From the NCBI GenBank assembly GCA_002379985.1, contig DFVG01000047.1:38961-102960 (forward strand): a stretch of 64,000 nt of DNA, written 5' to 3'. Under the pieces are notes generated by a model, which saw only the letters and a list, made by a program, of their open reading frames with translations, had not been told where the DNA came from and did not search any database. The stretch is from Flavobacteriaceae bacterium UBA4166. GTDB taxonomy: Bacteria; Bacteroidota; Bacteroidia; Flavobacteriales; Flavobacteriaceae. The position numbers and the translations under genes were made by a program. Shown piece by piece: positions 1 to 8,180 of the stretch (its first letter is position 1; each line of letters opens with the position of its first letter).

Positions 1-239
1 AAGCCAAGAACGGCAGTTCCGTTAGAAATTACGGCCACTAGATTTCCTTTGTTGGTGTATTTGTGAACGTTGTCTATATCCTTTTCAATTTCTAAACAAG
101 GTTCGGCCACGCCCGGGGAGTACGCCAGCGACAGATCGCGCTGCGTTGCATATTTTTTGGTAGGCACCACTTGAATTTTACCGGGTCGTGGTTTCGCGTG
201 GTAGATAAGGGCTTCGCGGCGTTTGCTTTGTTTGCTCAT
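1..239 (-). CDS. maeB: NADP-dependent malic enzyme, N-terminal part (cut by window start)
   Basis: Only the first 79 codons are present; the gene runs off the left edge. Translation from the ATG at 239 gives a basic N-terminus (MSKQSKRREAL) followed by YSPGVAEPC, the conserved N-terminal signature of bacterial malic enzymes. These decarboxylate malate to pyruvate with reduction of NADP in the cytosol. The large bacterial form also carries a C-terminal phosphotransacetylase-like domain, which cannot be checked here. The gene lies 61 bases downstream of queG and has its own promoter-like element at 261-268, so it may be transcribed separately from the queG group. The family call is firm; the exact cofactor preference is inference. 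Confidence 0.85.
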   Translation of the reverse strand, partial: MSKQSKRREALIYHAKPRPGKIQVVPTKKYATQRDLSLAYSPGVAEPCLEIEKDIDNVHKYTNKGNLVAVISNGTAVLG

Positions 240-260
240 GGCTGAAAAATTAACGAATTA

Positions 261-268
261 CAAAGGTA
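261..268 (-). promoter_or_regulatory. Bacteroidetes -7 promoter element upstream of malic enzyme
   Basis: On the minus strand this reads TACCTTTG, a full match to the TAnnTTTG element of the Bacteroidetes primary sigma factor. It lies 21 bases before the malic enzyme ATG, which predicts a leader of roughly 17-20 nt. No good TTTG -33 element is seen at the usual spacing (the segment there reads TTTCG), so the call rests on the -7 box and its position. Confidence 0.45.
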
Positions 269-300
269 ATAGCTTCGTAGGAATACCGAAACGAAAGGCG

Positions 301-1224
301 TTAATCTTTCAGGAAGTTAATATTGCGTTGAAGTCCGCTGTACTTCGTTCTTTTTACCGCACTCTTTCTGAACAGTTCCTGAAACACGTCTTGGGTCAAC
401 TCTTCCCATTCTTTTTTTGAGTACTGAAGCAATTCAGGTTTTGGTTGGAACAAGGGTTCTTGGTGCGATTTACTAAATCGGTTCCAAGGACATACATCTT
501 GACACACATCGCAACCAAACATCCAATCGTCCATGTGACCTGAAAAATCACTCGGAATACTTTCTTTCAGCTCAATGGTGGCATACGAAATACATTTACT
601 CCCATCTACCACATAAGGCTGCACAATAGCTTGCGTTGGACAAGCATCTATGCACGCGGTACAGCTTCCGCAGTGATCGGTAACCGGGGTATCATATTCT
701 AGTTCCAGATCGATGATCAATTCAGCAATAAAATAAAAGGAACCGGTTTGCTTGGTAAGGACATTCGTATGTTTTCCCATCCAACCCAGGCCGCTGCGAA
801 CGGCCCACGCTTTATCGAGTACGGGAGCAGAATCTACAAATACCCTTCCGTGGACCGCTCCAATCGTTTCCTGAATATAGTGCAGCAAGGTTTTGAGTTT
901 GTCCTTGATCACAAAGTGGTAGTCGGTTCCATAAGCGTATTTTGAGATCTTATAGCTGTCGTCTCGTTGTATTTCCTTCGGAAAATAATTCAGTAATAAT
1001 GACACCACACTCTTGGCGCCGGGAACCAGCAGGGTAGGATCTAAGCGCTTGTCGAAATGATTTTCCATATAGCCCATTTCGCCATGGTACTGCTGCTTTA
1101 ACCAGGCCTCTAATCGCGGCGCTTCTTCCTCTAAAAATTCGGCCTTGCTTACGCCACAAGACATAAACCCTAAGCGTTTGGCTTCAGATTTAATTAGTTG
1201 GGTGTTTTTTGAACGTTCCGACAT
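301..1224 (-). CDS. queG: Epoxyqueuosine reductase QueG
   Basis: QueG performs the last step of queuosine synthesis, reducing epoxyqueuosine to queuosine in the wobble position of tRNAs with GUN anticodons; it uses cobalamin and two 4Fe-4S clusters in the cytosol. The 307-residue length is normal. The N-terminal half carries the DUF1730-type region, and two cysteine clusters follow: CGSCTACIDACP near residue 181-195 and CDVCQDVCPWN near residue 236-246, the expected pair of ferredoxin-like sites. The start at 1224 lies five bases from the P450 stop, so the two are probably co-transcribed with ruvB upstream. No anomaly is seen. Confidence 0.93.
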   Translation of the reverse strand: MSERSKNTQLIKSEAKRLGFMSCGVSKAEFLEEEAPRLEAWLKQQYHGEMGYMENHFDKRLDPTLLVPGAKSVVSLLLNYFPKEIQRDDSYKISKYAYGTDYHFVIKDKLKTLLHYIQETIGAVHGRVFVDSAPVLDKAWAVRSGLGWMGKHTNVLTKQTGSFYFIAELIIDLELEYDTPVTDHCGSCTACIDACPTQAIVQPYVVDGSKCISYATIELKESIPSDFSGHMDDWMFGCDVCQDVCPWNRFSKSHQEPLFQPKPELLQYSKKEWEELTQDVFQELFRKSAVKRTKYSGLQRNINFLKD

Positions 1225-1229
1225 GACTC

Positions 1230-2561
1230 CTACTTGCGTTTCTGAAATACCAACATAGCGTTTTTGGGTTTGAGCGTAATCAAAGGTTCAATTTCGATAG
1301 GTTTGGATGTGGGTTCAATTCTGAATTGCTTCATCAGTTGCGCCACGGTCATGATCATCTCATACATTGCAAAGTTATTGCCAATACACATACGCGGTCC
1401 CGCCCCAAAAGGAAAATAATGTCCTGAATGTTCATTGGAGGTTCGTTTTTCAAAACGTTCCGGTTGAAAGGCCAGAGGGTTCTCCCATAATTTGGGATGT
1501 CTATGAATTTCATATACCGAGAATAGCAAACTCGTGCCTGCATCAAACTGCATCTGTTTGTATTGGTCGTCATCGAGATTTACTCGATCAATAAAATATG
1601 CCGGCGGGTACAGGCGCATGGTTTCTTCAATGACCATGGGAATCCATGTTGCCTCTCTGATCAGGAAACCTAAGCTTTCCTTTGTCATCTGATCTGGTAA
1701 TTCTGAAAGGATCTTTTCTTGATAGACAGGGTTTCTAGCCAATAATTCACAGGTAAAGGTAAGGGCGTTGCTCGTTGTTTCGTGTCCTGCAACAAAGAGG
1801 ATGAGAATTTCATCTATCAATTGCGTATCCTCCATAGCGCTACCATCTTCATATCTGGCATCCAGCAACATATCGAGAAGGTCATCTTCACGTTGACCAC
1901 TATTTCTGCGATCATAAACGATCTTTTGAAGTAAGGTGCGAGCCTCTTGAACTAGGTTAGTGTGTTTTTCTAAGGTTCCGCTCCAGCGAAACCAACTCCG
2001 CAAATAGGGTTGACGTAATTCTCTAACCAACATTTTTTGCGCCGCTTCCGTAATTTCTTGAAGTCGGTTGATCTCTTCCGCACGCACCGCACCACTAAAT
2101 AATGATTTTGCAACCACTTGAAATGCCAAATCATTGAAAACGGAGAATACATTAAAAGGCTGGTTTGTTTTGATATTTTTTAGTTCTTCTGAAATCGTCT
2201 GATTCATGGTTTCCAATAAGGTCACCAACTGTTTCTTATGGAATCCGGGCTGAATCAATTTGCGTTGTTGTTTCCAGTGTGCTCCTTCGGAAGTTAGCAG
2301 GCCCTTTCCCACATATTTAGAGAGGTCTTTTGTTTGAATTTCCGATTTGGTATAATTACGGTGGTTCTTCTGAAGCACATATTGAAGAAAAGCAGCATCT
2401 CGAGAGAACACTACTTTTTTGTTCCAGCCAATAGTAAGTTGAAACGTATCGCCTAGGCGTTCAAAATTATTATGATGAAACGGCAGCGGATTTTTAAGAA
2501 TTTTGAAAGAATGTTTTAAAAAACGAACAAACGATACGGAAGGAATATTGGTAGTTGCCAT
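1230..2561 (-). CDS. Cytochrome P450
   Basis: This 443-residue protein has every P450 hallmark. The I-helix oxygen-activation motif AGHETTS lies near residue 257, the ExxR motif (EETMRLYPP) near 312, and the haem-thiolate loop FGAGPRMCIG has its cysteine near 390. The N-terminus (residues 1-30) has no long hydrophobic anchor, so the enzyme is probably soluble and needs a partner ferredoxin or reductase encoded elsewhere. The sequence resembles the CYP102/CYP4-like fatty-acid hydroxylase side of the superfamily more than steroid or terpene enzymes, but the substrate cannot be read from sequence. It sits between ruvB (2 bases away) and queG (5 bases away), an odd place for an oxidative metabolic gene. 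Confidence 0.93.
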   Translation of the reverse strand: MATTNIPSVSFVRFLKHSFKILKNPLPFHHNNFERLGDTFQLTIGWNKKVVFSRDAAFLQYVLQKNHRNYTKSEIQTKDLSKYVGKGLLTSEGAHWKQQRKLIQPGFHKKQLVTLLETMNQTISEELKNIKTNQPFNVFSVFNDLAFQVVAKSLFSGAVRAEEINRLQEITEAAQKMLVRELRQPYLRSWFRWSGTLEKHTNLVQEARTLLQKIVYDRRNSGQREDDLLDMLLDARYEDGSAMEDTQLIDEILILFVAGHETTSNALTFTCELLARNPVYQEKILSELPDQMTKESLGFLIREATWIPMVIEETMRLYPPAYFIDRVNLDDDQYKQMQFDAGTSLLFSVYEIHRHPKLWENPLAFQPERFEKRTSNEHSGHYFPFGAGPRMCIGNNFAMYEMIMTVAQLMKQFRIEPTSKPIEIEPLITLKPKNAMLVFQKRK

Positions 2562-2563
2562 GG

Positions 2564-3586
2564 TTAGAACAAGCCTCCTTGTCCGCCGCCTTTAATTCTT
2601 CCTAAATGTTTGTAGGCCGCCTCGGTAACTTCCCTACCGCGCGGAGTTCGTACGATAAAACCTTGCTGAATAAGGAATGGCTCATACACTTCTTCAATCG
2701 TTTCTCCACTTTCAGAAACTGCGGTGGCCAAGGTAGTGATACCTACCGGCCCTCCTTTAAATTTATCGATTAGCGTCGTCAAGATCTTATTATCCATTTC
2801 ATCAAGTCCGTGTGCATCTACATGCAACTGTTTTAGAGAAAATTTCGCAATCTCAATATCGATATTCCCATCGCCTTTGATCTGCGCAAAGTCACGAACC
2901 CGTCGAAGCAAGGCATTGGCAATTCGAGGTGTGCCGCGGCTTCGCCCCGCAATTTCAATAGCTGCTTCCATGGTGATGGGAACATTCAAGATACCGGCAC
3001 TTCGCTGCACAATCTGGGTCAATAATTCGGTGGTATAATAATTAAGGCGGGAAGCAATTCCGAAACGGGCTCGCATAGGAGCTGTTAACAAGCCCGAGCG
3101 TGTTGTGGCACCAACCAGGGTAAAGGGATTCAAGTTGATCTGTACCGTACGTGCATTTGGACCCGTTTCTATCATGATATCGATCTTGAAGTCCTCCATG
3201 GCTGAATATAGGTATTCTTCCACAATCGGACTCAACCGATGGATCTCGTCAATAAAAAGGACATCTCTTTCTTCCAGGTTGGTAAGCAGTCCCGCTAAAT
3301 CACCGGGTTTGTCGAGTACCGGGCCGGATGTGACACGAATGTTTACCTCCAATTCATTCGCAAGGATGTGCGCTAAGGTTGTTTTTCCTAGGCCGGGTGG
3401 CCCGTGAAAAAGTGTATGATCTAATGCCTCTTCGCGTAAATTGGCGGCCTTTACGAACACTTGTAAGTTCTCAAGAGTTTGATCTTGCCCGGTAAAATCA
3501 TCAAAAGTTAAGGGGCGGAGCCTCTTCTCCAGATCAATATCTTGAGGAGTAAAATGATCTCCGGAAGGATCGAGATGTTCGTTCAT
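2564..3586 (-). CDS. ruvB: Holliday junction branch migration DNA helicase RuvB
   Basis: RuvB is the hexameric AAA+ motor that, with RuvA, drives branch migration of Holliday junctions. The Walker A motif GPPGLGKTT, the Walker B segment LFIDEIHRL, the sensor region GATTRSGLL and the arginine-finger segment APMRARFG are all present, and the C-terminal winged helix ends in a glycine-rich tail (GGGQGG). The open frame extends 35 codons further upstream, but the family N-terminus (MNEHLDP, then RPLTFDDFTGQ) begins at 3586, giving 340 residues, the usual size. A TATATTTG promoter box lies only four bases before this ATG (see 3591-3598). The P450 gene follows at 2 bases. Confidence 0.95.
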   Translation of the reverse strand: MNEHLDPSGDHFTPQDIDLEKRLRPLTFDDFTGQDQTLENLQVFVKAANLREEALDHTLFHGPPGLGKTTLAHILANELEVNIRVTSGPVLDKPGDLAGLLTNLEERDVLFIDEIHRLSPIVEEYLYSAMEDFKIDIMIETGPNARTVQINLNPFTLVGATTRSGLLTAPMRARFGIASRLNYYTTELLTQIVQRSAGILNVPITMEAAIEIAGRSRGTPRIANALLRRVRDFAQIKGDGNIDIEIAKFSLKQLHVDAHGLDEMDNKILTTLIDKFKGGPVGITTLATAVSESGETIEEVYEPFLIQQGFIVRTPRGREVTEAAYKHLGRIKGGGQGGLF

Positions 3587-3590
3587 ACTA

Positions 3591-3598
3591 CAAATATA
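3591..3598 (-). promoter_or_regulatory. -7 promoter element directly in front of ruvB
   Basis: The minus strand reads TATATTTG, a perfect TAnnTTTG element. Its last base is five positions from the ruvB ATG (3586), so transcription starting at the usual distance would begin at or next to the start codon and give an essentially leaderless mRNA. No TTTG is present at -33, so use of the element is inferred. Confidence 0.45.
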
Positions 3599-3631
3599 CA
3601 AAGCAGTAAAAGGAAAGTGATCGACTGAACG

Positions 3632-3663
3632 TAAAAAAAGGTCATACAAAACTTGTACAACCT
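3632..3663 (-). terminator. Intrinsic terminator downstream of the MATE gene
   Basis: On the minus strand an 11-base-pair stem (arms 3653-3663 and 3639-3649, two G-T wobbles) closes a three-base loop and is followed by a run of T (positions 3638-3633). It lies about 105 bases after the MATE stop codon and separates that gene from ruvB. The rest of 3587-3767 shows no coding potential. Confidence 0.75.
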
Positions 3664-3767
3664 TTTCTCGATAGCCTCCCCAGACTATCAACTAGTATTA
3701 AGCAGTACTAAAGTAGCCCTAATTTCCGCTGCAAGCAATAAGTGGAAACACGTAAATTCAGTAGGCA

Positions 3768-5162
3768 TCATACTTCGACCAGTTTCCAGCGTCCTCTTTT
3801 AAACCAAATAATCCCTACAATAGCGATAAGAATTTCTGCTGCCGTGATGGCCAACAAGACACCAAAAGCTCCCCATTCCAATTGAATAGAAGCTACGTAT
3901 GCTACCGGTAACTGAAACAACCAAAAACAAAAGAAATTAATAATGGTTGGTGTTCGGGTATTTCCGGCACCATTGAAAGCTTGTATTACTACCATACCAT
4001 AGGCGTAGGCCACATACCCGGCGGCAATGACACGAAGACTCAACGCACCGTTTTCAATCACAGCGGGATTCTCACTAAAGATCTGTAAAATACGTTCGGC
4101 AAAGACCAAATAAAAAACAGACACAGCAGCCATAAACCATGCATTGTATTTGCTTGTTTTCCAAACCGATCGCTCCGCGCGTTCCGGTTGCCTTGCTCCG
4201 AGATTTTGACCTACTAAGGTAGCTGCCGCATTGCTCATTCCCCAAGAGGGCATCAAGGTAAACATCAAAACGCGAATAGCGATGGTGTATCCGGCAAGTA
4301 CTTCGCTTCCGAATTCCGCCATAATGCGCATCAAAAATACCCAACTGGAGGTGCCAATGATAAACTGTCCAATACCGCCCAAAGAAACTTTGACTAGTTT
4401 CATCATCAATTGAAATTGAACTCCTACATCGCGTAGGGTAATTTTTATGCGACTCCAACCGTAAAAGAGTATCAACAATTGAAAGATAACGGCGCTTCCA
4501 CGCCCGATGGTAGTAGCAATTGCAGCTCCTTTCACTCCGAAGGCCGGAATCGGTCCCCATCCAAAAATGAAGAGCGGATCTAAACCGATGTTCAACAGAT
4601 TTGAGAAGATCAAGACACGCATCGCTACGGAAGCATCTCCGGCACCCCGAAAAATAGCATTGATAATGAACAACAACATGATGGTTACATTACCCCCCAG
4701 CAAGATTTGCGTATAGCCGTAGCCTTCCGCAACCAAATCAGCTTCTCCTCCCATTAATGCTAAAATCTCTTTAGGAAATAGCATCCCAACAATACTCACA
4801 AGAATGGCGATAAGTACGCCTAGATAAATCGATTGAACTGCCGTATGTGCCGCAGAACGAACATCTTTTTCTCCGATTCGCCTGGCCACAATTGCGGTGA
4901 CCCCCATGCTAAGACCTATCGCTACAGCATATACTAGCGTTAAGACAGACTCTGTTAGACCAACGGTAGCAATAGCATTTGCTCCCAGGCTGGAAACAAA
5001 ATAGGCATCCACCAAGAAAAATATAGATTCCATCATCATTTCGAGGACCATAGGTACTGACAATAAGAATATAGCACGTCGTATACTACCTGTGGTGACA
5101 TCAGTTTCTTTTCCTGAAATGGCTTTTGGAAGGTGGGTTATGATCTTTCGAAGAAGGTGCAT
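3768..5162 (-). CDS. MATE family multidrug/metabolite exporter
   Basis: This is an inner-membrane cation-coupled antiporter of the MATE family, with about twelve hydrophobic segments over 464 residues in two similar halves. The N-terminal half contains the family-typical run LSVPMVLEMMMES followed by VDAYFVSSLG, and the second half opens with VSLGGIGQFIIG. The open frame can be read three codons further upstream from a TTG at 5171, but ATG at 5162 gives the normal short basic leader MHLLRKIITHLPK. The oxidase operon's terminator ends 25 bases upstream, so the gene must have its own promoter in a very short space. The substrate is unknown. Confidence 0.9.
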   Translation of the reverse strand: MHLLRKIITHLPKAISGKETDVTTGSIRRAIFLLSVPMVLEMMMESIFFLVDAYFVSSLGANAIATVGLTESVLTLVYAVAIGLSMGVTAIVARRIGEKDVRSAAHTAVQSIYLGVLIAILVSIVGMLFPKEILALMGGEADLVAEGYGYTQILLGGNVTIMLLFIINAIFRGAGDASVAMRVLIFSNLLNIGLDPLFIFGWGPIPAFGVKGAAIATTIGRGSAVIFQLLILFYGWSRIKITLRDVGVQFQLMMKLVKVSLGGIGQFIIGTSSWVFLMRIMAEFGSEVLAGYTIAIRVLMFTLMPSWGMSNAAATLVGQNLGARQPERAERSVWKTSKYNAWFMAAVSVFYLVFAERILQIFSENPAVIENGALSLRVIAAGYVAYAYGMVVIQAFNGAGNTRTPTIINFFCFWLFQLPVAYVASIQLEWGAFGVLLAITAAEILIAIVGIIWFKRGRWKLVEV

Positions 5163-5186
5163 GTGAAGCAATTAGACAGTGAAGAT

Positions 5187-5219
5187 ATAAAAAAACCCCT
5201 TCCAAAAATGGAAAGGGTT
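5187..5219 (-). terminator. Intrinsic terminator of the act-cox operon
   Basis: On the minus strand the arms 5210-5219 and 5194-5203 form a ten-base-pair stem (one G-T pair) around a six-base loop, followed by seven T (5195-5189). It starts 23 bases after the coxA stop codon, so it closes the eight-gene respiratory operon. Confidence 0.8.
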
Positions 5220-5242
5220 GTTATGGTATTATATTTTAAATC

Positions 5243-7069
5243 TTAGTGATTCATCTCTTCTTCATTTTCCTGCAAAGGAACGGTTTGTGGCACAAAATCT
5301 TCACCGGGAATAACATAGTCACTTTCATCCTCATTCAACTTACTATAATCGTATGCCCAACGGTACACATGTGGTATTGGACCATCCCAGTTTCCGTGAA
5401 TGTGCTTTACTTCTGCTGTCCATTCTAAAGTATTTGATTTCCATGGGTTTTTCGGACCTCTTTTTCCGTAGAAAATAGAATAGATAAAATTCCACAAGAA
5501 CACCAATTGAACCGCTGCTGTGATAATCGCAAAAATGGTAATAACAACATTCACATCGGCCAAATCATCAAAGTAGGGAAAGTTCGTATTGGTATAATAA
5601 CGACGGGGCAATCCTGCCATTCCGATAAAGTGCATCGGGAAGAATACCCCGTAGGCACCAATAGCCGTCACCCAGAAGTGAACATATCCTAGATTTTTAT
5701 TCATCATTCTACCTTGGAACATTTTCGGGAACCAATGGTACACTCCGGCAAATAATCCATAGAGTGCAGAAATACCCATTACCAGGTGGAAGTGCGCTAC
5801 TACGAAATACGTATCATGAACATTAATATCTAAAGCACTATCCCCTAAAATAATTCCGGTAAGCCCTCCTGTGATAAAGGTAGACACCAATCCTATAGAG
5901 AATAGCATGGCCGGGTTCATTTGTAAATTCCCCTTCCATAAGGTCGTAATATAGTTAAAGGCTTTTACTGCGGAAGGAATTGCAATCAGGAGGGTCGTAA
6001 AGGTAAATACCGATCCTAAGAATGGATTCATTCCTGAAATAAACATGTGATGCCCCCAAACGATGGTTGATAAGAACGCGATCGCTAGGATGGAAGCTAC
6101 CATCGCCCGATATCCAAAGATCGGCTTTCGGGAGTTGGTAGCAATAATTTCTGAAGTAATTCCTAATGCCGGAAGAAGTACGATATATACTTCTGGGTGG
6201 CCTAAGAACCAAAATAAGTGTTCAAACAATACTGGAGAACCTCCTTGGTTGTGTAGTACTTCTCCTGCAATGTAGATATCTGAAAGGAAGAAAGAAGTTC
6301 CAAAACTTCGATCCATAATTAACATCAAGGCTGCACTTAAAAGTACCGGGAACGATACGATACCGATCACTGCTGTAATAAAGAATGCCCAAATAGTCAA
6401 CGGAAGACGCGTCATCGACATTCCTTTGGTACGTAAGTTCAATACCGTGACCACATAGTTCAAAGACCCTAATAAAGAGGAAGCAATGAATATGGCCATG
6501 GACACTAACCATAACGTCATTCCTGCACCTGATCCAGGAATGGCTTGTGGCAACGCACTAAGCGGTGGGTAGATGGTCCAACCTGCAGATGCCGGACCGG
6601 CTTCCACGAATAAGGAAAGTACCATAATTACACTCGAAAGAAAGAACAACCAGTAGGATACCATGTTCAAAAATCCGGAAGCCATATCACGTGCTCCAAT
6701 CTGAAGCGGGATCAACAAGTTACTAAAGGTACCACTTAGTCCTGCGGTTAATACAAAGAATACCATAATAGTACCATGAATAGTCACTAACGCTAAATAT
6801 ACGCTCGGATCCATCACGCCTCCTTCAGCCCATTTTCCTAAGAAAATTTCAAAAATGGTAAACGGTTCTTCTGGCCATGCCAATTGCATACGGAACAAAA
6901 TCGACATTGCAATACCGATGATACCCATAAATAAACCTGTAATAAGGTATTGTTTCGAGATCATTTTATGATCCTGACTAAAGATATATTTGGTAATGAA
7001 CGTCTCCTTGTGATGATGTCCGTGATCATCGTGGTGATCTACTGCTGGTGCATGTGCTTGTGCTGACAT
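5243..7069 (-). CDS. coxA: Cytochrome c oxidase subunit I (aa3 type)
   Basis: This is the catalytic subunit of the haem-copper oxidase: it reduces oxygen at haem a3/CuB and pumps protons. The CuB ligand and His-Tyr crosslink motif GHPEVY, the CuB histidine pair in WGHHMF, and the haem a/a3 histidines in HDTYFVVAHFHLVMG are all intact. At least twelve membrane spans are evident across 608 residues. A histidine-rich N-terminus (seven His within the first 24 residues) precedes the first span. It is the last gene of the operon, 22 bases after coxB. There is no subunit III gene in the operon, although Alternative Complex III is known to associate with aa3 oxidase in Flavobacterium johnsoniae. Confidence 0.96.
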   Translation of the reverse strand: MSAQAHAPAVDHHDDHGHHHKETFITKYIFSQDHKMISKQYLITGLFMGIIGIAMSILFRMQLAWPEEPFTIFEIFLGKWAEGGVMDPSVYLALVTIHGTIMVFFVLTAGLSGTFSNLLIPLQIGARDMASGFLNMVSYWLFFLSSVIMVLSLFVEAGPASAGWTIYPPLSALPQAIPGSGAGMTLWLVSMAIFIASSLLGSLNYVVTVLNLRTKGMSMTRLPLTIWAFFITAVIGIVSFPVLLSAALMLIMDRSFGTSFFLSDIYIAGEVLHNQGGSPVLFEHLFWFLGHPEVYIVLLPALGITSEIIATNSRKPIFGYRAMVASILAIAFLSTIVWGHHMFISGMNPFLGSVFTFTTLLIAIPSAVKAFNYITTLWKGNLQMNPAMLFSIGLVSTFITGGLTGIILGDSALDINVHDTYFVVAHFHLVMGISALYGLFAGVYHWFPKMFQGRMMNKNLGYVHFWVTAIGAYGVFFPMHFIGMAGLPRRYYTNTNFPYFDDLADVNVVITIFAIITAAVQLVFLWNFIYSIFYGKRGPKNPWKSNTLEWTAEVKHIHGNWDGPIPHVYRWAYDYSKLNEDESDYVIPGEDFVPQTVPLQENEEEMNH

Positions 7070-7091
7070 ATCTCTTCTCGCTAATTTTTTA

Positions 7092-8156
7092 TTATTGTTT
7101 CAATGCTTCGGCTAAGGTTGCTTGTTCGGCAATCCAAGCGTCATATTCCTCTTGTGTTTCTACAATGATCTTCATCTGCATGTTGTAGTGGTTATTTCCA
7201 CAGATCTTATTACACAATAAAAGGTAATCAAATTCATAAGGCTCCAAAGTTTCTTCTCCTTTGGCCGCTAATTCTCTGCTATTTTCTCTTCTGATTTCAT
7301 TAATGCGACGCACTTTATCGACCACCGCATCGTTCATACGCATTTCTTCAGTAGTCACTGTGGGTGTAAAGGCAAATTGCGTGATCATTCCGGGAACACA
7401 GTTCATTTGGGCACGGAAATGCGGCATATAGGCCGAATGTAATACATCCTGTGAGCGCATTTTGAAAAGCACTTTTCGACCTACTGGCAAGTGTAATTCG
7501 TTGACAACAACATCATCTTGCGCATAAGGATCGGAAGCGTCTACACCTAATTGATTCACTCCTTCGATCAAACGAACGTTCGCCTCTCCTAGCGTATTGT
7601 CTTCTCCACCGTAACGTGCGCGCCAATCAAATTGATATGCATAAAGTTCTACGATCATTGGGTCATCGTCAGTATTGACGTCCATGATATCAGTCCAAGT
7701 AAACAATCCATAGATAATTAATCCTGCCAATACAATCACGGGAATGATGGTCCAGATGAATTCCAATCGGTCGTTATCCGCATAAAAGGTAGCACGTTGT
7801 GTTTTCTTTCCGCGGTATTTAAAAGCAAAATAGTGTAGCAACCACTGGGTGACAATTCCTACGACGAAGATCAGCGCCATCGAAATCAACATCAACTGAT
7901 CGATTTCTACTCCGTGTTCTGAAGCCGATTCCGGCAAAAGGACATCGCCCCATTTCCAGAAAGAAATGATAGACAGCAGGTAAATGAACAGAACAAAGCC
8001 CATCATCAACCAACCGTTCACGTTGTTGTCTTTATCAGAAGCTACTTCGGAAGCATTGTCTGCCGGCCCGGTCTTCGACATTTCAAATATCTTACTCATT
8101 TGCCAGACAGCAACTCCAAAAAGAATGATTACTAATACTACTAAAAATGCGGTCAT
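7092..8156 (-). CDS. coxB: Cytochrome c oxidase subunit II, extended N-terminus
   Basis: Subunit II accepts electrons from cytochrome c through the CuA centre. The CuA ligands are visible: the first His in DVLHSAYMP, then CNKICGNNHYNM carrying two Cys, the second His and the Met. The residue between the cysteines that is normally Glu (CxExC) is Lys here. Ordinary subunit II has two membrane helices; this 354-residue protein appears to have four, at about residues 1-20, 48-66, 88-110 and 133-153. Two extra helices have therefore been added at the N-terminus. It follows actF by 24 bases in the operon. Confidence 0.94.
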   Translation of the reverse strand: MTAFLVVLVIILFGVAVWQMSKIFEMSKTGPADNASEVASDKDNNVNGWLMMGFVLFIYLLSIISFWKWGDVLLPESASEHGVEIDQLMLISMALIFVVGIVTQWLLHYFAFKYRGKKTQRATFYADNDRLEFIWTIIPVIVLAGLIIYGLFTWTDIMDVNTDDDPMIVELYAYQFDWRARYGGEDNTLGEANVRLIEGVNQLGVDASDPYAQDDVVVNELHLPVGRKVLFKMRSQDVLHSAYMPHFRAQMNCVPGMITQFAFTPTVTTEEMRMNDAVVDKVRRINEIRRENSRELAAKGEETLEPYEFDYLLLCNKICGNNHYNMQMKIIVETQEEYDAWIAEQATLAEALKQ

Positions 8157-8180
8157 CTTATTAGACTTCTAAAGTTTTAA

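Noticed and set aside
223..420. 65-codon plus-strand frame over the queG end
   Set aside because: Spans the queG stop and the malic-enzyme promoter region; antisense shadow.
4075..4560. 161-codon minus-strand frame inside the MATE gene
   Set aside because: Same strand but different frame from a strongly conserved MATE exporter; composition is unlike a protein.
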